A stretch of DNA of 64,000 nt from Aldrovandia affinis (Eukaryota; Chordata; Actinopteri; Notacanthiformes; Halosauridae). Shown one piece after another: positions 11,211 through 23,298 of this stretch. The notes under the pieces are model-generated. The model worked only from the letters and a program-made list of their open reading frames with translations. It was not told where the DNA came from and did not search any database. Every line of letters begins with the position of its first letter. Positions within the stretch are counted from its first letter, which is position 1. A program made the translations under genes and the position numbers. The stretch is taken from assembly GCA_029706075.1 (NCBI GenBank), contig JAINUG010000200.1, positions 682,001 through 746,000 on the forward strand, given 5' to 3'.

Positions 11211-12425
11211 CTGTATTTCTAGCTAGCTAACTAACGGAGAGACAAACTACTTCTAGAGACTAGCTAGCTAGCTAGCTAATGCTACCTATACAGACTAACA
11301 TGACAATGTGTATTATTGTGTGCAAAAAAATGAACAAGGTAGCCAGCTAACCAAGTGGCTACATATGCTCTCAACTGAACCACCTGATATCAATTAGCTC
11401 ACCTGTTAAACCAAGGGGGTATAGTAATCACTGACATCAGGTGTAGTGACCAATAACATTTAATCAAATTAGTACTTTGATGAACCATTAGAAACAAATA
11501 AAGAGATAAATTGGCAGTTTATTAAAGACTTGGAACATAGGTAATGCAAATGTTATTCAACATAACAGTAAATACATTTTGGTACACTTGGTAATACTAG
11601 CCTCACAAATAAATTGTTCACCTTTAAATGTCAACTCCTATAGAGAAACAATACAGGGTATGGTAGCTAAATAACTTCCCTAATTAAGGTAAAAACTAAC
11701 ACACTGATTTTGCAACAAAATAAATATTATGGGCTGTCCCCTTACCTTGTAAGCAAATTCTATTCTCCTTTCTTTCCTAACAAAGTGCTAGCTAACATTA
11801 GCTGAACTAGCCCAAGCAAGTTAGCAGCTAGCTACTGTGGCTAACTCCAAGTGATCCATTTAGAATAGAAATGATTAACAGTTCAATTAAAATACCAAAT
11901 GACAATAATAGAGGAATAAAGACCATATAATTCAAACTATTGCCAATTTCACCTGTAACAGACGTCACTCTCCAAAAACTTCTGTGCCCAAGCCGCAAAT
12001 ATTGTAGCTACTGAATGGAGCCACAGAAAAATTCTGATTGACGGAGGCATGTCAAAATCTGATTGGACGTACAGCTCGGAAGCTCAGCTTCCATACGGGT
12101 CAATATTATCCAATTAAATTCCCCAAGACCACATTATTCCATTAAATACAGTAAGTTCATAGAAACTCAGAGACAATTGTGACCGACAGGGCTTCTACTG
12201 AAAGCTTCAAGCACGTGAAGCAATAGATAGTGCTGGTTTAAACAAAACATTTCAGTCTAAGTGACATACCATGGAATTGAAATACCACTCTCTATTTGCG
12301 GTATTTTCTTAAATAGATATTAAGTTAAAATGTTTATTAATATTGTATTTAAAAAATATTTCCCATCCCCCCAAAAATTATAGGAGAAGCCGAGCTTCCC
12401 TCGTTGTCTTAAAGAAATTGCCACT

Positions 12426-12426
<1 letters not shown>
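11211..12426. other. AT-rich DNA with AGCT/GCTA-rich patches
   Basis: No gene is seen. TAGC tetranucleotide runs occur at about 11,218-11,280 (an (AGCT)n-like stretch), with scattered GCTAGCTA elsewhere. A short inverted repeat CACCTGATATCA / TGACATCAGGTG lies at about 11,382-11,442. No mobile element could be bounded. Confidence 0.45.

Positions 12427-12497
<71 letters not shown>
12427..12497. repeat. (AC)n microsatellite, 71 bp
   Basis: An uninterrupted AC dinucleotide array. A 71-codon frame crosses it only because the repeat has no stop. Confidence 0.99.
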
Positions 12498-12500
<3 letters not shown>

Positions 12501-14231
12501 CCCTCGAAAATTATTCACATCCTTGATAAAGATGAGCAAAGAAGGCTGTGTAAAATAAACAACACAGGTAATGACGCCTTAGGCTTGTTTTTGGGTGGGT
12601 CAAGGCCTATGTTCTATCTTGATAAGCGTTTTGGACAATGCACAAATTATTATTATTTATTTTAAATAATACCCAAGAAAAATTAATCTAGTAACATGTG
12701 GATGGATGGGTGGACCTATACCAAAGGCTCATTATTTTCATAGTTTATTTGTCTCAACAAAAAAAATATATCTGGGAATATATCAGTGTTTATTTAGAAT
12801 TTTGCCCAGTGAAGTGAAAAGCCCAGTGAAATGCATGGATAATGCAACCAATGAACATCTGAACATAAGCATATCAATGCAAATTATTTAATCACCTCAA
12901 TTGAATTTGATTGATCTGCTGCATTAATTGGCTGTGGAGTTGCATTTTCTCCCCATTTTGCTCTCCATGTCCTCAAATGGTGGGAGCATGTTCCCATGGT
13001 CAAATATTACATCCTGCATCACGACATTCACTCAACTACCCTACAGCTAACAGCATGGTTTTGAACCCGTTCAGCTTTTCCTCCAGCTCAGGGCAATGAA
13101 GAACATACCCCCTCCCTCAGCGCTCATTATACCCTGTACCGCATCATAAAAACCTTTTACCCCTAATTTCTACGGTCACTGAATCTTATATATTTCTGTC
13201 CAAAAATCAGTACCTTTTCAGCTTTCAGGACAGCGCGTTCAAACACTTCAGAGCATCCAATAAAACATTTTATAATAAAGTACTTCAATGTATTAACTTT
13301 TTATCCACTTCCATTATGTCCAAAAAATCAAGCTATAATAAAGATGCCACATTATTTTATTAAAGTGACAGAGGAAAACAGAGGTCAAACAGGGCTAGTT
13401 GGAAAAACCCCTGTAGAATATAAGTGATTTCAGATATCTGCACCAGATTTGGTGCCCAGGTGGTATACTTGTTGAGGTGAACTTTATACAATACTTTAAC
13501 CCCTGGCCGATGTGCAATTTGACTAAATAAAAAATACAGTATAAAGCGATTTATGATTTCATTTTTACATGTACATTATTTGTATACCATTAATATTTTC
13601 TCACATATTTGAGTCCTGGTGATGCACATCTTCCCTACGAATCTAGCCATGAACCATGTTTCTGCAGTGTATTACTACCAAGTTATAAGGCTTTATTTAA
13701 GGAAAGTGCAAAACAGTTGGAAATAGCCTTTTTAAAGGTATACTAAGCGATTTGACATCACTACACGAGAGGTAGTGCTAGTAAACACATGACAACAGAA
13801 GTGTCTGTGGTTCTTTGGACCACACGCTGTGCTGCTAGTTCATAACTGATAGCGAGAAATATCAAGCAAGAAAATTCATGCATAAATATATTTCATTCTA
13901 TATTTCCTATACTGGTATTTAGACATTCACCAATTCACAGACCCATTCAATCTTCTATAGATAGACCTGATCAGCCATGGCTAGTGTGCCCATCAGCCAC
14001 CGCTTGCACCTGCAAAAACGAGTTGAGGTAGGTTTGTTACAGGTGTTACTTGCTCACCTGTCAAGCAGGAAAGATACCATCTCAGCATTGGTGCTAATAA
14101 GCTGAGCGATATTCAGCTTTAAATACAAAAGTACCTTTTGTGTTCAATGTTTTATTTATTTATTTATTTGCTTTTACGTACCACAGGTAGCTAGTGTTAT
14201 TTTTTCTTCTTGAAGCTCATTTCCCACATGC
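12498..14231. other. unique AT-rich DNA
   Basis: No gene, RNA gene or bounded mobile element is seen. The part at 13,725-13,870 has a different texture and could be an old repeat, but no ends were found. Confidence 0.45.
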
Positions 14232-14608
14232 ACCTTAACTAGGGTGGCCATTTCCAAAACCCCAGAATGGAGGACACTTCAGGCAGCGGCAATTTAACAT
14301 GTAATTATGTAAATAATTATATTATTACTCGCGCCCATAGTGTACGTAAGAACGTCATATTACAGCATGATATTTGTTGACATTTATTAGACAAATGACA
14401 CAAGCGATTCATTATTTGACAAATACATAAACCAATAAGAAGCACATTTGAATCTTAAAACGTGATTTAATGAAGAATTGATCGTTTTTCTAGTCTAGAC
14501 TTCAAAAGGAGGACAAATGGGCGTCCGGCAGAGGAACGTGCCGGACAGAACTCTTGAAATCCGAACTGTCCGGCCTAAAGCCGGACGTATGGCCGCCCTA
14601 ACCTTAAC
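14232..14608. mobile_element. nonautonomous hAT element with perfect 8-bp TSD
   Basis: ACCTTAAC occurs at 14,232-14,239 and 14,601-14,608. Between them the ends are TAGGGTGGCCAT and, inverted, TAGGGCGGCCAT. An 8-bp duplication and short TIRs define the hAT superfamily. The 361-bp element has GTCC/GGAC-rich subterminal sequence near its right end (14,517-14,590) and no transposase. Confidence 0.88.
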
Positions 14609-15496
14609 CCATGTTCCGATCATTTTCCGTGTTGGCATCATGTGGGAACAAGAGCCAGAGTCGCTTTTCCGTGTAAGACTAGGTCCTGAGCATGCAATTT
14701 TCCTGCTCAGGACCTAGTAAGACTTACAGAAATCTTCCGCCACGGCTAGTGAGAACAAAAGCAGCAACATTCCCGGATAAAGCAGGAATAAGACGTTCTT
14801 ACTTATGATGGTTTTACGTTGTCAGATAATGGTGCATTCATAATATAATATGTATAACAATATAATAAGTTATGTTAATGCACTAGCTAGCTATCTAGTT
14901 AAATTATCAAACCAAACATTTAAACTATTATTTTAACCGTTTAAATCGCGAGTTGCATTTCACATCCAGCTAGCTACTGACACTAGTTTATGGAGGCTAT
15001 TTTCCTAACATTTCACATCCATCTATCTGATAGCAATTGACTGTAATATAAAAATCAGATGACATTATGCAAATGTATAGGAGCATTGTATTAACTAATC
15101 GCATTGCCAAATAATATAAAAATAGTTAACATTAGCTAGCTAGCTGATTGATAGCTGGGTAGTATTTAACGTTGCCAGTAGTTTTGTCCAGTTTTGTCTT
15201 TTATGAGCATAATTAAGGAATGTGTAACCTTTGTCAGTTGAGTCTTGAAAGGTCATGAATGTGTTAAATATATGGCCAGGGTGGTTCAGTGTCCTCAGCA
15301 TCAAAATCCATTGTAACTCCTAATGGTAGTTAGTTGTTTTAGCTAAATTAATCTTTTTTTGAAATCCATTTTTCTGGGAAAACTGGTAAAAAAAATTAAA
15401 AAAATATCAAAGAGCCCTGCTTATACCTCACATGAGTATGTATTTACACGCTTTCAATCTCCTTAACTAGCTAGCTACCAAACTAATGTGTAGTCT
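14609..15496. other. AT-rich spacer with GCTAGCTA patches
   Basis: Nothing bounded is seen. A small inverted repeat around TTTTCCTGCTCAGGACCTAG (about 14,680-14,720) reads TAGGTCCTGAGCATGC / CTGCTCAGGACCTA and could form a hairpin. CTAGCTAGCT patches lie near 14,884 and 15,133. Confidence 0.45.
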
Positions 15497-15717
15497 GTCT
15501 AGATCAGGGGTGGGCAATCTTACCCTGTGTGGGCCGGTGTGGGTGCAGGCTTTTGTTCCAACTGAACAGTGACACACCTGATTCCACTAATGAAAGCCCT
15601 GATTGAAGACTTTGATTAGCTGATTAGTCAAATCAGGTGAGCTACTGCTCGGCTGGAACAAAAGCCTGCACCCACACCGGCCCACACAGGGTAAGATTGC
15701 CCACCCCTGGTCTAGAT
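15497..15717. mobile_element. short hAT MITE, 56-bp perfect TIRs, 8-bp TSD
   Basis: GTCTAGAT flanks the element at 15,497-15,504 and 15,710-15,717. The element (15,505-15,709, 205 bp) starts CAGGGGTGGGCAATCTTACC. Its first 56 bases are repeated exactly, inverted, at the other end, so the whole element could fold into a near-complete hairpin. No coding sequence. Perfect arms and perfect TSD suggest a fairly recent insertion or strong arm homogenisation. Confidence 0.95.
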
Positions 15718-16960
15718 AGTTAGCTTGGATATTATGATTTTCTTTAGGCCTATATGTAGCATATGGTACCATATGCCAAAATAATATTGCCACAGCTAAT
15801 TTCTAGGTTTGTTTATTATTTGAGTTTGTCTGACCTTAATACCAAACTCATCTGATGGAGGTTTTTCTGAGGGAGTTTCCTTTTATATAATTTACGTGTA
15901 TGTCTGATGCTGTCTTAAAATGGAAACCGTACTTGTGTGTAATTTGATTCCTTCACCTCACTTGCACTGATAGTCACATGATGTTATAGTGATTGGGGGA
16001 ACAGCAGCACTTGTATTTTGACAGTTAAAGCGTAATGGAGCTCTGATGTTTTTGAAGATGACACTGACGGTGTGGCCACATACCGCGGTTTATGGTGTGA
16101 CCGGAAACCAGTGCAACCCGAACAAACACTGCCCAGTATCTGTGACTACAGTACTTTGTACAGTACCTTTGAAATTAGGCACTCCTTATTTTGTAAGGGA
16201 AACTACGCTTTCTAGGACTAGTAGTGGGCTACTAGTAACCGATAATCCCATCACTGTGCTTGGATTTCTATTTGGTTCAGAAGGAAAAGTGCCCCCTGCA
16301 GGCTCACCTCTTCCAACAGCTATTTAGTTCTCTCCATTGCTACAGACTAACAGCCAGACACATCTGTACTTTCTACAATTATTTCAGAGGAATGATGGTT
16401 TTGTTTGTAACATTTTTTTAAAACAGTTGAAATTCTTACTTCGATTTCTGTGTAGAAATGTTATACTATTAGTAGATCTGTTGCTTTTGCTTTTGCATCA
16501 TCCATTTAGGCAACCAATTGTAGTATAAACCTTCAGTGACCATCAAACTCCAGAGATTGTGCAATGTACGAATTGAAAATGTGAATTTTCCCCGGTCTTC
16601 CCTGAATTCCCCAGTCAAAATGAAGGACAAAGCACCAAAGCAGCATGATTGAATGCCATTCATTGTAAAACGCTGGAGAAGAAAAAGAGCTGTGTTATTG
16701 TGGCCTTGTGCTTATCTTAAATAGTATGTCGTAAGGGACTGTGCCTTCTACTGAAAACATAAAAATGACTTTATCTCTTCAGTCTGTCTCCAAGCATTCC
16801 AAGGCTGTAGTGTGGACCCCAAGAAACTAGGGAAAAAAGAAGCTTCTGTTTGAAAGCATGATAGATGGTCCTTGTAAACGTGTTTCATTTATGAAGAGCG
16901 GTCTCAGGTGGGCTATATTTTAACAATCATCTGGCAGACTAGGGCTGCCTGAAGGAATGT
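15718..16960. other. unique DNA, no gene seen
   Basis: No recognised repeat. The part at 16,030-16,330 is less AT-rich and has a 93-codon open frame without familiar motifs, so I do not call it coding. Confidence 0.45.
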
Positions 16961-17009
16961 TCCCTCTCTCTCTCCCTCTCTCTCTTTCTCTCTCCCCCTC
17001 TCTCTCTCT
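16961..17009. repeat. (CT)n-rich pyrimidine tract
   Basis: An imperfect TC dinucleotide array, strictly pyrimidine apart from its ends. Confidence 0.95.
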
Positions 17010-18543
17010 GGATGTCTGCCAAACCAATCAATCACAGCGCATTTCTATGGAGAAGCAGTCCTCTTGCCACCCTCCCTAAGCTGTAAATTAGCCATACGCA
17101 AAACACATTGACTGAGAGTGGCCTGGCAGTGCAGGATCTGTGTGCACGCACACGAGTGGGTGTGAACATGCACACGTGTGCACGTACACACGTGTGTGTG
17201 CGTGTTTGCGCATACATAGCTGTATGTTTGCATATGTGGACCGTTCTCTCTCTCGAAGGTGAGATCTGTTGACATAACTTTTAGGACGCCAGGCCAGAAA
17301 TATGGTATCCGCATTAAGTGGTATTCCCTTGCCAGTTCCCAAGAGCAGCAATCCCAGCGAGCCATCAATCTGAATATAGCCAGTGCAGCTTGTGGTGAAA
17401 TGCAACAAGTCTTCTCAGGTTCCAGTAGCGTTCAAGGAAACGGGCAACGCACAAAAAAAAGCAACTGCTTCACACAGCTTTCACAGCTGTACGGTGCTAT
17501 GTCAGCCTTCCTAGTCAGCTAAATTATGGGCTTAACTTGCTGATTCTAAATCACGGACATGTCAGTCATGACCTTTACACTAACCGATTGTGTGTCAGGA
17601 AGAGTGCAGGGCACGCAGGACAAGTGTTCAGCCCGCTACACCTGCATGGCATGTGTTATTCCAGCAAGAAAACCTGAGTATGTGTGTTCAATTAAAAATG
17701 ATCCTTCAAATTTCATATCCATAACATTACATCTCATTTAAAATGTTGAATGTGTGCTAATATATACAGTATATATATAATTATAATAATCTGAAATAAT
17801 TTGTGTAATCATGCATACATCAATCAATCAATCCATTTTATTTAGTATAGTGTTCTTTACAATTAAATTCTCAACAGAAATTAATAAAATAAAACTACCC
17901 GGTACTAAATGGTAGAAACTGAAAAAAGTCACTGATCCTTGCCATAAATTCTAAAGCTATACTTATTTTATGTGATAATATATTATGTGTAATATGTCAG
18001 ATAGAAACTATTTTGTTATTAATTTATCATTCATCAACAACATTTATTAATGTACTGCGTGTACTATGATTTCACACAAAGTGACAGTAGAACACAATAT
18101 CGCATTTTGAGTTATTTAAGTGTCTGTATGAATTTCCCAACTTCATAATGCAACAAACATGGAAGTTGTGGATCAGCTCTAAACTTGATCCACCTGTTTA
18201 AATCTAGGCATGAGAATCCTTGTAACTTGGTTGGAAGGCAATACCCATTACCCGTAGTAGTGTGTGCATGTATCCTCTATACTGTGGGTTACATTAGTAG
18301 ATTTAGGTCGGTTTTGATATTTATATGAATGCTATTTTAAATCTTGGTTGAGGCAATAATATAGATAGATTCCATTTTAACACGTTAGTTTGATTTGGTT
18401 TGAGATTTTTTGTGTTCCTCTACAGAATGTAAAGTCTTAGATTTGTTTGAGACAACCAATGATAGCTTTTTCCTCAGACTATCATGATGGGATAATGTGT
18501 TAACAATTGTCAAAAGAATTTCACTCCTCTTCAGTCCTACAGA
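17010..18543. other. mixed DNA with degenerate GT tract
   Basis: An imperfect GT/CA alternating purine-pyrimidine tract lies at about 17,137-17,216. The rest is repeat-free. The block 17,230-17,680 is GC-balanced and could be conserved noncoding DNA. Overlapping open frames on the minus strand here come from the GT tract. Confidence 0.45.
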
Positions 18544-18626
18544 GTGTGTGTTTGTGTATGTGTGTGTGTGTGTGCATGCGTGCATGCATGTGTGTGTGTG
18601 TGTGTGTTTGTTTGTACGCATGTGAG
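18544..18626. repeat. imperfect (GT)n microsatellite with GCAT interruptions
   Basis: GT runs are interrupted by GCATGCGTGCATGCATG, an alternating purine-pyrimidine sequence throughout. Confidence 0.95.
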
Positions 18627-19723
18627 TAAAAACTGGAAAACTAAAGCCTGATGTAGATTTTCTCCTTGGAAAAAAATAAACTGCAGACCAGCCTTTCGTA
18701 TTTAGAGACAATGAACATTGGCTAACCTCATTAAAACTGACGGGAGAAGAAAGCCACATTGCTTCGTTAAAAAAATACTTTTACCATTTCTGTCCAGCGT
18801 GTCCTGCTTTTTTTTCTGTCCCTTGAGCCATTCTTATAAAATTGAATTTGCTGTCATTTAGGAAATGTGGATGGCATTAATGCAGTCTCTAAAGTGCATG
18901 TAGGCTACCGGCTAATGCATGGAATCTTTAAGTGGAAGAGGGGAGTCGTGTGCAAATGGTTCTCCAGCTCTTCCATTCAGCTGAGATTTGTAACAAGCAG
19001 GTATGATAACATCAGGACACCAAACTATACCCTCAGCCACACTATGTAATAGTACATTGCTATTGAACCATTGTTATTGGTAATCTTTTTCAGACCAATG
19101 AAAATAGCTAGCTATCAAACTTTTGAAATGTCAGACATAGCTTTCACCAAAAGTAAACAACTAGATGCTGATTCACTATTAAAAAATTAATTATTTTATT
19201 AAACAGGTAAAATCACTTAATAGCTTGTAACGCCATCACTTGAGATATGTGATGTAGCTAATACCAATGTAGCTAACTTAGTCAAATAAGGTGAAATAAG
19301 CAGTTTGCTTATTCTTATATAAGGTATATATCTTGCTCAACTCCTATGTAGCTATCAGTATTACCATCAGATCACATTAGTTAGTTATATACTGTAGCTA
19401 GCTCATCTGAATTTGGTAGTCTAGCTAGCAGGGTAGATATTTAGGCTAGCTAGACACAATCCTTTTTTATCCATAATTGATAGCTGTCCTGTAATTTGCT
19501 AACTTAGTGTGACATTTCTTCATTGATTTCAAACATTTCTTATTTGTAATCTCAAATACCATATTATGCACCCAGATTGTTTTACCTTGTTGATTATGGG
19601 CACTGTATTTTTAGTATAATTAAAAAATATATATATTATGGTTATCACCCAGCTTGTGTTTTTAGTCTTGATGCTCTTACAGAAAAATCACAAACACGTG
19701 TATATATTCAGTCTTTGTATACA
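18627..19723. other. AT-rich DNA, GCTAGCTA-rich in 19,100-19,460
   Basis: No gene or bounded mobile element. TAGCTAGC motifs recur near 19,110, 19,398 and 19,440. Confidence 0.45.
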
Positions 19724-21040
19724 TACAGTCAGGTGGAATTAAATAATCAAAGTGCAGACTTCCAGCTTTAATTTGAGGGTATTTACATCCAAATCGGGTG
19801 AACGGTGTAGGAATTACAGCACTTTTTATATGTGGTCCCCCCCTTTTTAAGGGACCAAAAGTAATTGGACAATTGGCTGCTCAGCTGTTCCATGGCCAGG
19901 TGTGTGTTATTCCTTCATTATTTCATTTACAAGTAAGCAGATAAATGGTCTAGAGTTGATTAGAGTTGATTTCAAGTGTGGCATTTGCATTTGGAATCTG
20001 TTGCTGTTAACTCTCAACTCCAAAGAGCTGTCACTGCCAGAGAAGCAAGCCATCATTAGGCTGAAAAATCTAAATAAACCCATCAGAGAGATGGTAAAAA
20101 CATTAGGTGTGGCTAAATCAACTATTTGGTACATTCTTAAAAAGCACTGGTGGAGCAGAATAATTATTTCTTGGTGAAGAAAAACACAATACCAGAAAGG
20201 CCCAGGAAGACCATGTCAAAGTCAAAACAACTGTGGTTTACCACAAGGATGCCTCAAAAACAGAAATAGATTTAGTTTGCCAAAAACATTAAAAAAGCCT
20301 GTACAGTTCTGGTGACAAAAGAAAAATGGGAAGAGAAGAGTATGGAGAAGGGAAAGAACTGCTCATGATCCAAAGCATACCACATCATCTGTGAAGCATG
20401 GTGGAGGTAGTGTTATGGTGTGGGTATGTATGGCTGCCAATGGAACTGGTTCCCTTGTATTTATTGATGATGTGACTGCTGACAAAAGCAGCAGGATGAA
20501 TTCTGAAGTGTATAGGCTATATTATCTACTCAGATTCAGCCAAATGCTTCAAACCTCATTGGACGGCACTTCACAGTGCAGATGGACAATGACCCAAAGC
20601 ATACTGTGAAAGCAACCCAATACTTTTTTAAGGCAAATAAGTGGAATGTTCTGCAAAAGTCAATCACCTGACCTGAATCCAATTCAGCATTATTTCACTT
20701 GCTGAAGGCAAAACTCCCCAAGAACAAGCAGGAACTGAAGACAGCAGCAGTAAAGGCCTGGCAGAGCATCACCAGGGATGAAACCCAGTGTCTGGTGATG
20801 TCTATGGGTTCCAGACTTCAGGCACTCATTGACTGCAAAAGATTTGCAACCAAGTATTAAAAATTACAATTTAATGTATGATTATGTTAGTTTGTCCAAT
20901 TACTTTTCAGCCCCTAAAATTGGGGGGGCTATGTATAAAAATGTAATTCCTACATGGTTCATACAATATTTTTGACAAAACCCTTAAATTAAAGCTGAAA
21001 GTCTACACTTAAAGCACATCTTCATTGTTTTATTTCAAAT
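19724..21040 (+). mobile_element. Tc1-like transposon A, degraded, right tip lost
   Basis: After TA at 19,724-19,725 the element starts CAGTCAGGTGG. The left arm contains CAGCTTTAATTTGAGGGTAT and GTGTAGGAATTACA. The same blocks occur inverted at about 20,945-21,040 (on the minus strand CAGCTTTAATTTAAGGGT and ATGTAGGAATTACA). The family is a widespread fish Tc1-like element. The left arm has an internal deletion just after its first bases, and the right tip is cut off exactly where a different Tc1 fragment begins at 21,041. The interior is a transposase pseudogene. Confidence 0.9.
20020..20860 (+). pseudogene. Tc1-like transposase pseudogene (element A)
   Basis: The N-terminal HTH is readable at about 20,035-20,140 (LPEKQAIIRLKNLNKPI... 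then LGVAKSTIWYIL). A large internal deletion removes the second HTH and the first catalytic Asp region. The catalytic core resumes at 20,391 (KHGGGSVMVWVCMAANG). The DNDPKHT block with the second Asp is at 20,578-20,604, in another frame. The SPDLNPI block is at 20,664-20,684, where the codon that should give the catalytic Glu (20,685-20,687) reads CAG, Gln. Frameshifts, the deletion and the lost Glu make it inactive. Confidence 0.85.
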
Positions 21041-21480
21041 CGTTCTGGCTACTCTGTTATGGTGTGGGGTGTATTTTTCTGCCATGGTTTAGGTCCGCTC
21101 AACCCCTTAGAGGGCAAGGTAAATGCCAATAAATACAAAGTCATTCTGAGTGATCACCTTCATCCTATGGTGATGCATTTCTATCCTGATGGGAGTGGTC
21201 TCTTCCAGGATGACAATGCCGCTATCCACAAGGCACAAGTGCTCACTGAATGTTTTGATGAGCATGAAAATGATGTAAACCATATGCCATGGCTGTCTCA
21301 ATCATCATATCTCAACCCAATTGAACACTTATTAGGAATTCTGGAGCATCACCTGAGACAGCATTTCCCACCACCACCAATAAAGCAACAAAGGATGGAA
21401 TTTATCATGGAGGAATGGTTGCATCCTTCCAATTGAGTTCCAGACAATCTATGCCAAGGCGCATTGTATCTGTTCTGGCA
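21041..21480 (+). pseudogene. Tc1-like transposase C-terminal fragment (element B)
   Basis: The open frame at 21,059-21,436 covers the C-terminal part of the DDE domain: VMVWG at its start, FQDDNAAIH with the second catalytic Asp region, and SSYLNPIEH keeping the last catalytic Glu. The first Asp and both HTH motifs are gone because the fragment begins inside the gene. The usual C-terminal region is shifted out of frame and shortened near 21,420-21,450. Not functional. Confidence 0.85.
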
Positions 21481-21552
21481 GCTTGTGGTGGCCCAACACC
21501 CGATTAAGACATGTAATGTTGGTGTTTCCATTATTTTGGGCAGTTATTTGTA
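21041..21552 (+). mobile_element. Tc1-like transposon B, 3' fragment
   Basis: This fragment starts inside a transposase coding region with no left TIR. It ends with a right end whose inverse reads CTGCCCAAAATAATGGAAAC, followed by TA at 21,551-21,552. The end is of the same family as the fragments at 30,541-30,639 and 30,801-30,830. It abuts element A directly at 21,040/21,041. Confidence 0.85.
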
Positions 21553-22156
21553 TATGTAATTTAATAGCCTGCAGGGTGTTTGGAGACTGGTAATTTAGAG
21601 TCATTCCTACCTTTAAAATATTTATCTGAGAATGTAAGAAAAAAATAAAAGCCAGGTCTGAGTTCATCATCCTTTCTTGTGCCCTTTTCAATATGGTCTT
21701 GGTCTCCCATGTGTTTATTTACATTGAGTTTGAAAGCTCTGATGCTGTATTATGATGTAAGAGTGGCTTTGACAGGGGGCAGGTAACCTAGCCGGTGGGG
21801 GGCTTACAGCAGTAACAGTGCCCCCCCAATGTTCAAATGAGTCCTATGTCTTTCACAAGCTTATTACATACTATACACCTGGCTTGAAAGCATAATCTAT
21901 AATTTTCCATTTTCTTTTGATTTGTGTAATCTACTATACATCCTGAAGTCACATAACCAAGGACAGTCACAAATATGCATGATTAACTATCTAGCTAGTA
22001 ATCAAGTTAATTATTAGTTAATAATATTGTTTGGGTCTGCATAACCCTGTCAATATTTTCCATCACAAAATACAGTAAACTCAGATGTTCCAGAATAAAA
22101 TTTCATTTCAAGGTGCCTTTGGGGAATTTGTTTGTTCCCTTGTTAAATGTTAATCT
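21553..22156. other. spacer; possible SINE-head scrap
   Basis: No gene. At about 21,773-21,835 GGGGGCAGGTAACCTAGCCG resembles the start of a fish tRNA-derived SINE but breaks down at once, so it is not called. Confidence 0.4.
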
Positions 22157-22400
22157 GGGGTCTCTGATAGCGTGGTGGTCTAACACCCCAATTTATGAGT
22201 GTGAGCTGCCTATCATGGGCATGATTCGAAACCCAACAGTGCCAGACTGGCCCTGGTGGGGAGCCCAGATCGGGGGTGGCATTTGGCTGTCTGCCCCAGG
22301 GGGTGAGCCAGCACAAACTAGCTGAGAAGTGCATAAGGGTGTCTCCAGAATGTGGGTGGGCGAATTCCATCTCAAAGGAATCAGAGTTCGCTGCCCTCGG
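22157..22400 (+). mobile_element. divergent tRNA-derived SINE related to family A
   Basis: The tRNA-like head has a box A-like TAGCGTGGTGG (one mismatch to TRGYNNARNNG) and a box B-like GATTCGAAACC about 55 bp downstream. The body shares GGTGGCATTTGGCTGTCTGCCCCAGGG-like sequence with family A (60,331-60,706), but the 3' half differs. No target duplication was found, and the right end is approximate. Confidence 0.65.
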
Positions 22401-23298
22401 AAAATTAGCTTGCCTCAAATGACACTTTCCATTGATGAAAAAGGGAAAGCACTTGTCTTACCATGTCAGCACTATTGGTAAAGAATGGGAAAATCAACAG
22501 TTTTTTATATAAAGGGGCTAGAACAAAACCAAACAGTTCACGCCAGTGTGTCCATTGTATTCTTGTCCATTGTGTGTTTGGAACAATCTAGAATCTCTGG
22601 TTTTGTGTATCTACAACTGAACTTTCTGAATGATGATGTGATAATCACTGCCTTACATTAGCTGCCTAGTAGTAATGTAGCTAACACTCAATACAGAAAA
22701 ATAGATTTTGTGTACACATAAATCATGACCAACAGTGAGAGTGCATAACATTACTCATGTCAATGTCATGGTATCACAAAAGCACTGCAAACGATAGGCT
22801 AATCTTTTAGGCTTTTATAGTTTTTTTAGGAGAAATTATGACAAACAAATGTCTAAAAGACTGCCGAATGAATAAAAATCCAATCAAACATTTTGTCCAT
22901 CTGCAAAGAAAACTAACTGAAGAACTTCTGAAATATCATTGCCAGCATTGGACATTTTACCTAGCTTGCTAGATATTGTAGCCTGTTGATACAATTCTAC
23001 TCTTTATTCAGGAGTTACACCAGAGTGGGTGAGAATTAGCAATAAGATAGGTAGGCTATTATTTAGGCTATAACACAGTTACATTGGTTGTGGAAATAGA
23101 GAAACAAGCATATACTGAGTAGAGTCCCTTATACTTTATGTCAATTCATCTCTGAAAGAAAAACATAAATAAGTAGGCTATTGTGCTTTGAGAATCAAAC
23201 AGACATGGCTAACAGGGGTAGCAGAAGGTCAGCTCAACTGCTTAATCGAACATTCTTTTTAGTCGCTCACTCATGTTTGTGAGAACCTAGCCTAAGTT
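22401..23298. other. unique AT-rich DNA
   Basis: No feature recognised. Confidence 0.5.

Noticed and set aside
11382-11442. CACCTGATATCA / TGACATCAGGTG inverted pair as a MITE
   Set aside because: Too short, with no target duplication and no further similarity between the arms.
12343-12558. Open frame with a Thr-His run
   Set aside because: Produced by the (AC)n microsatellite.
17032-17408. Overlapping minus-strand open frames of about 106 codons
   Set aside because: They run through a degenerate GT/CA tract, and the His/Thr/Cys-rich composition is an artefact.
21773-21835. SINE head similar to salmonid-type elements
   Set aside because: Similarity is limited to about 20 bp, with no box B or tail.
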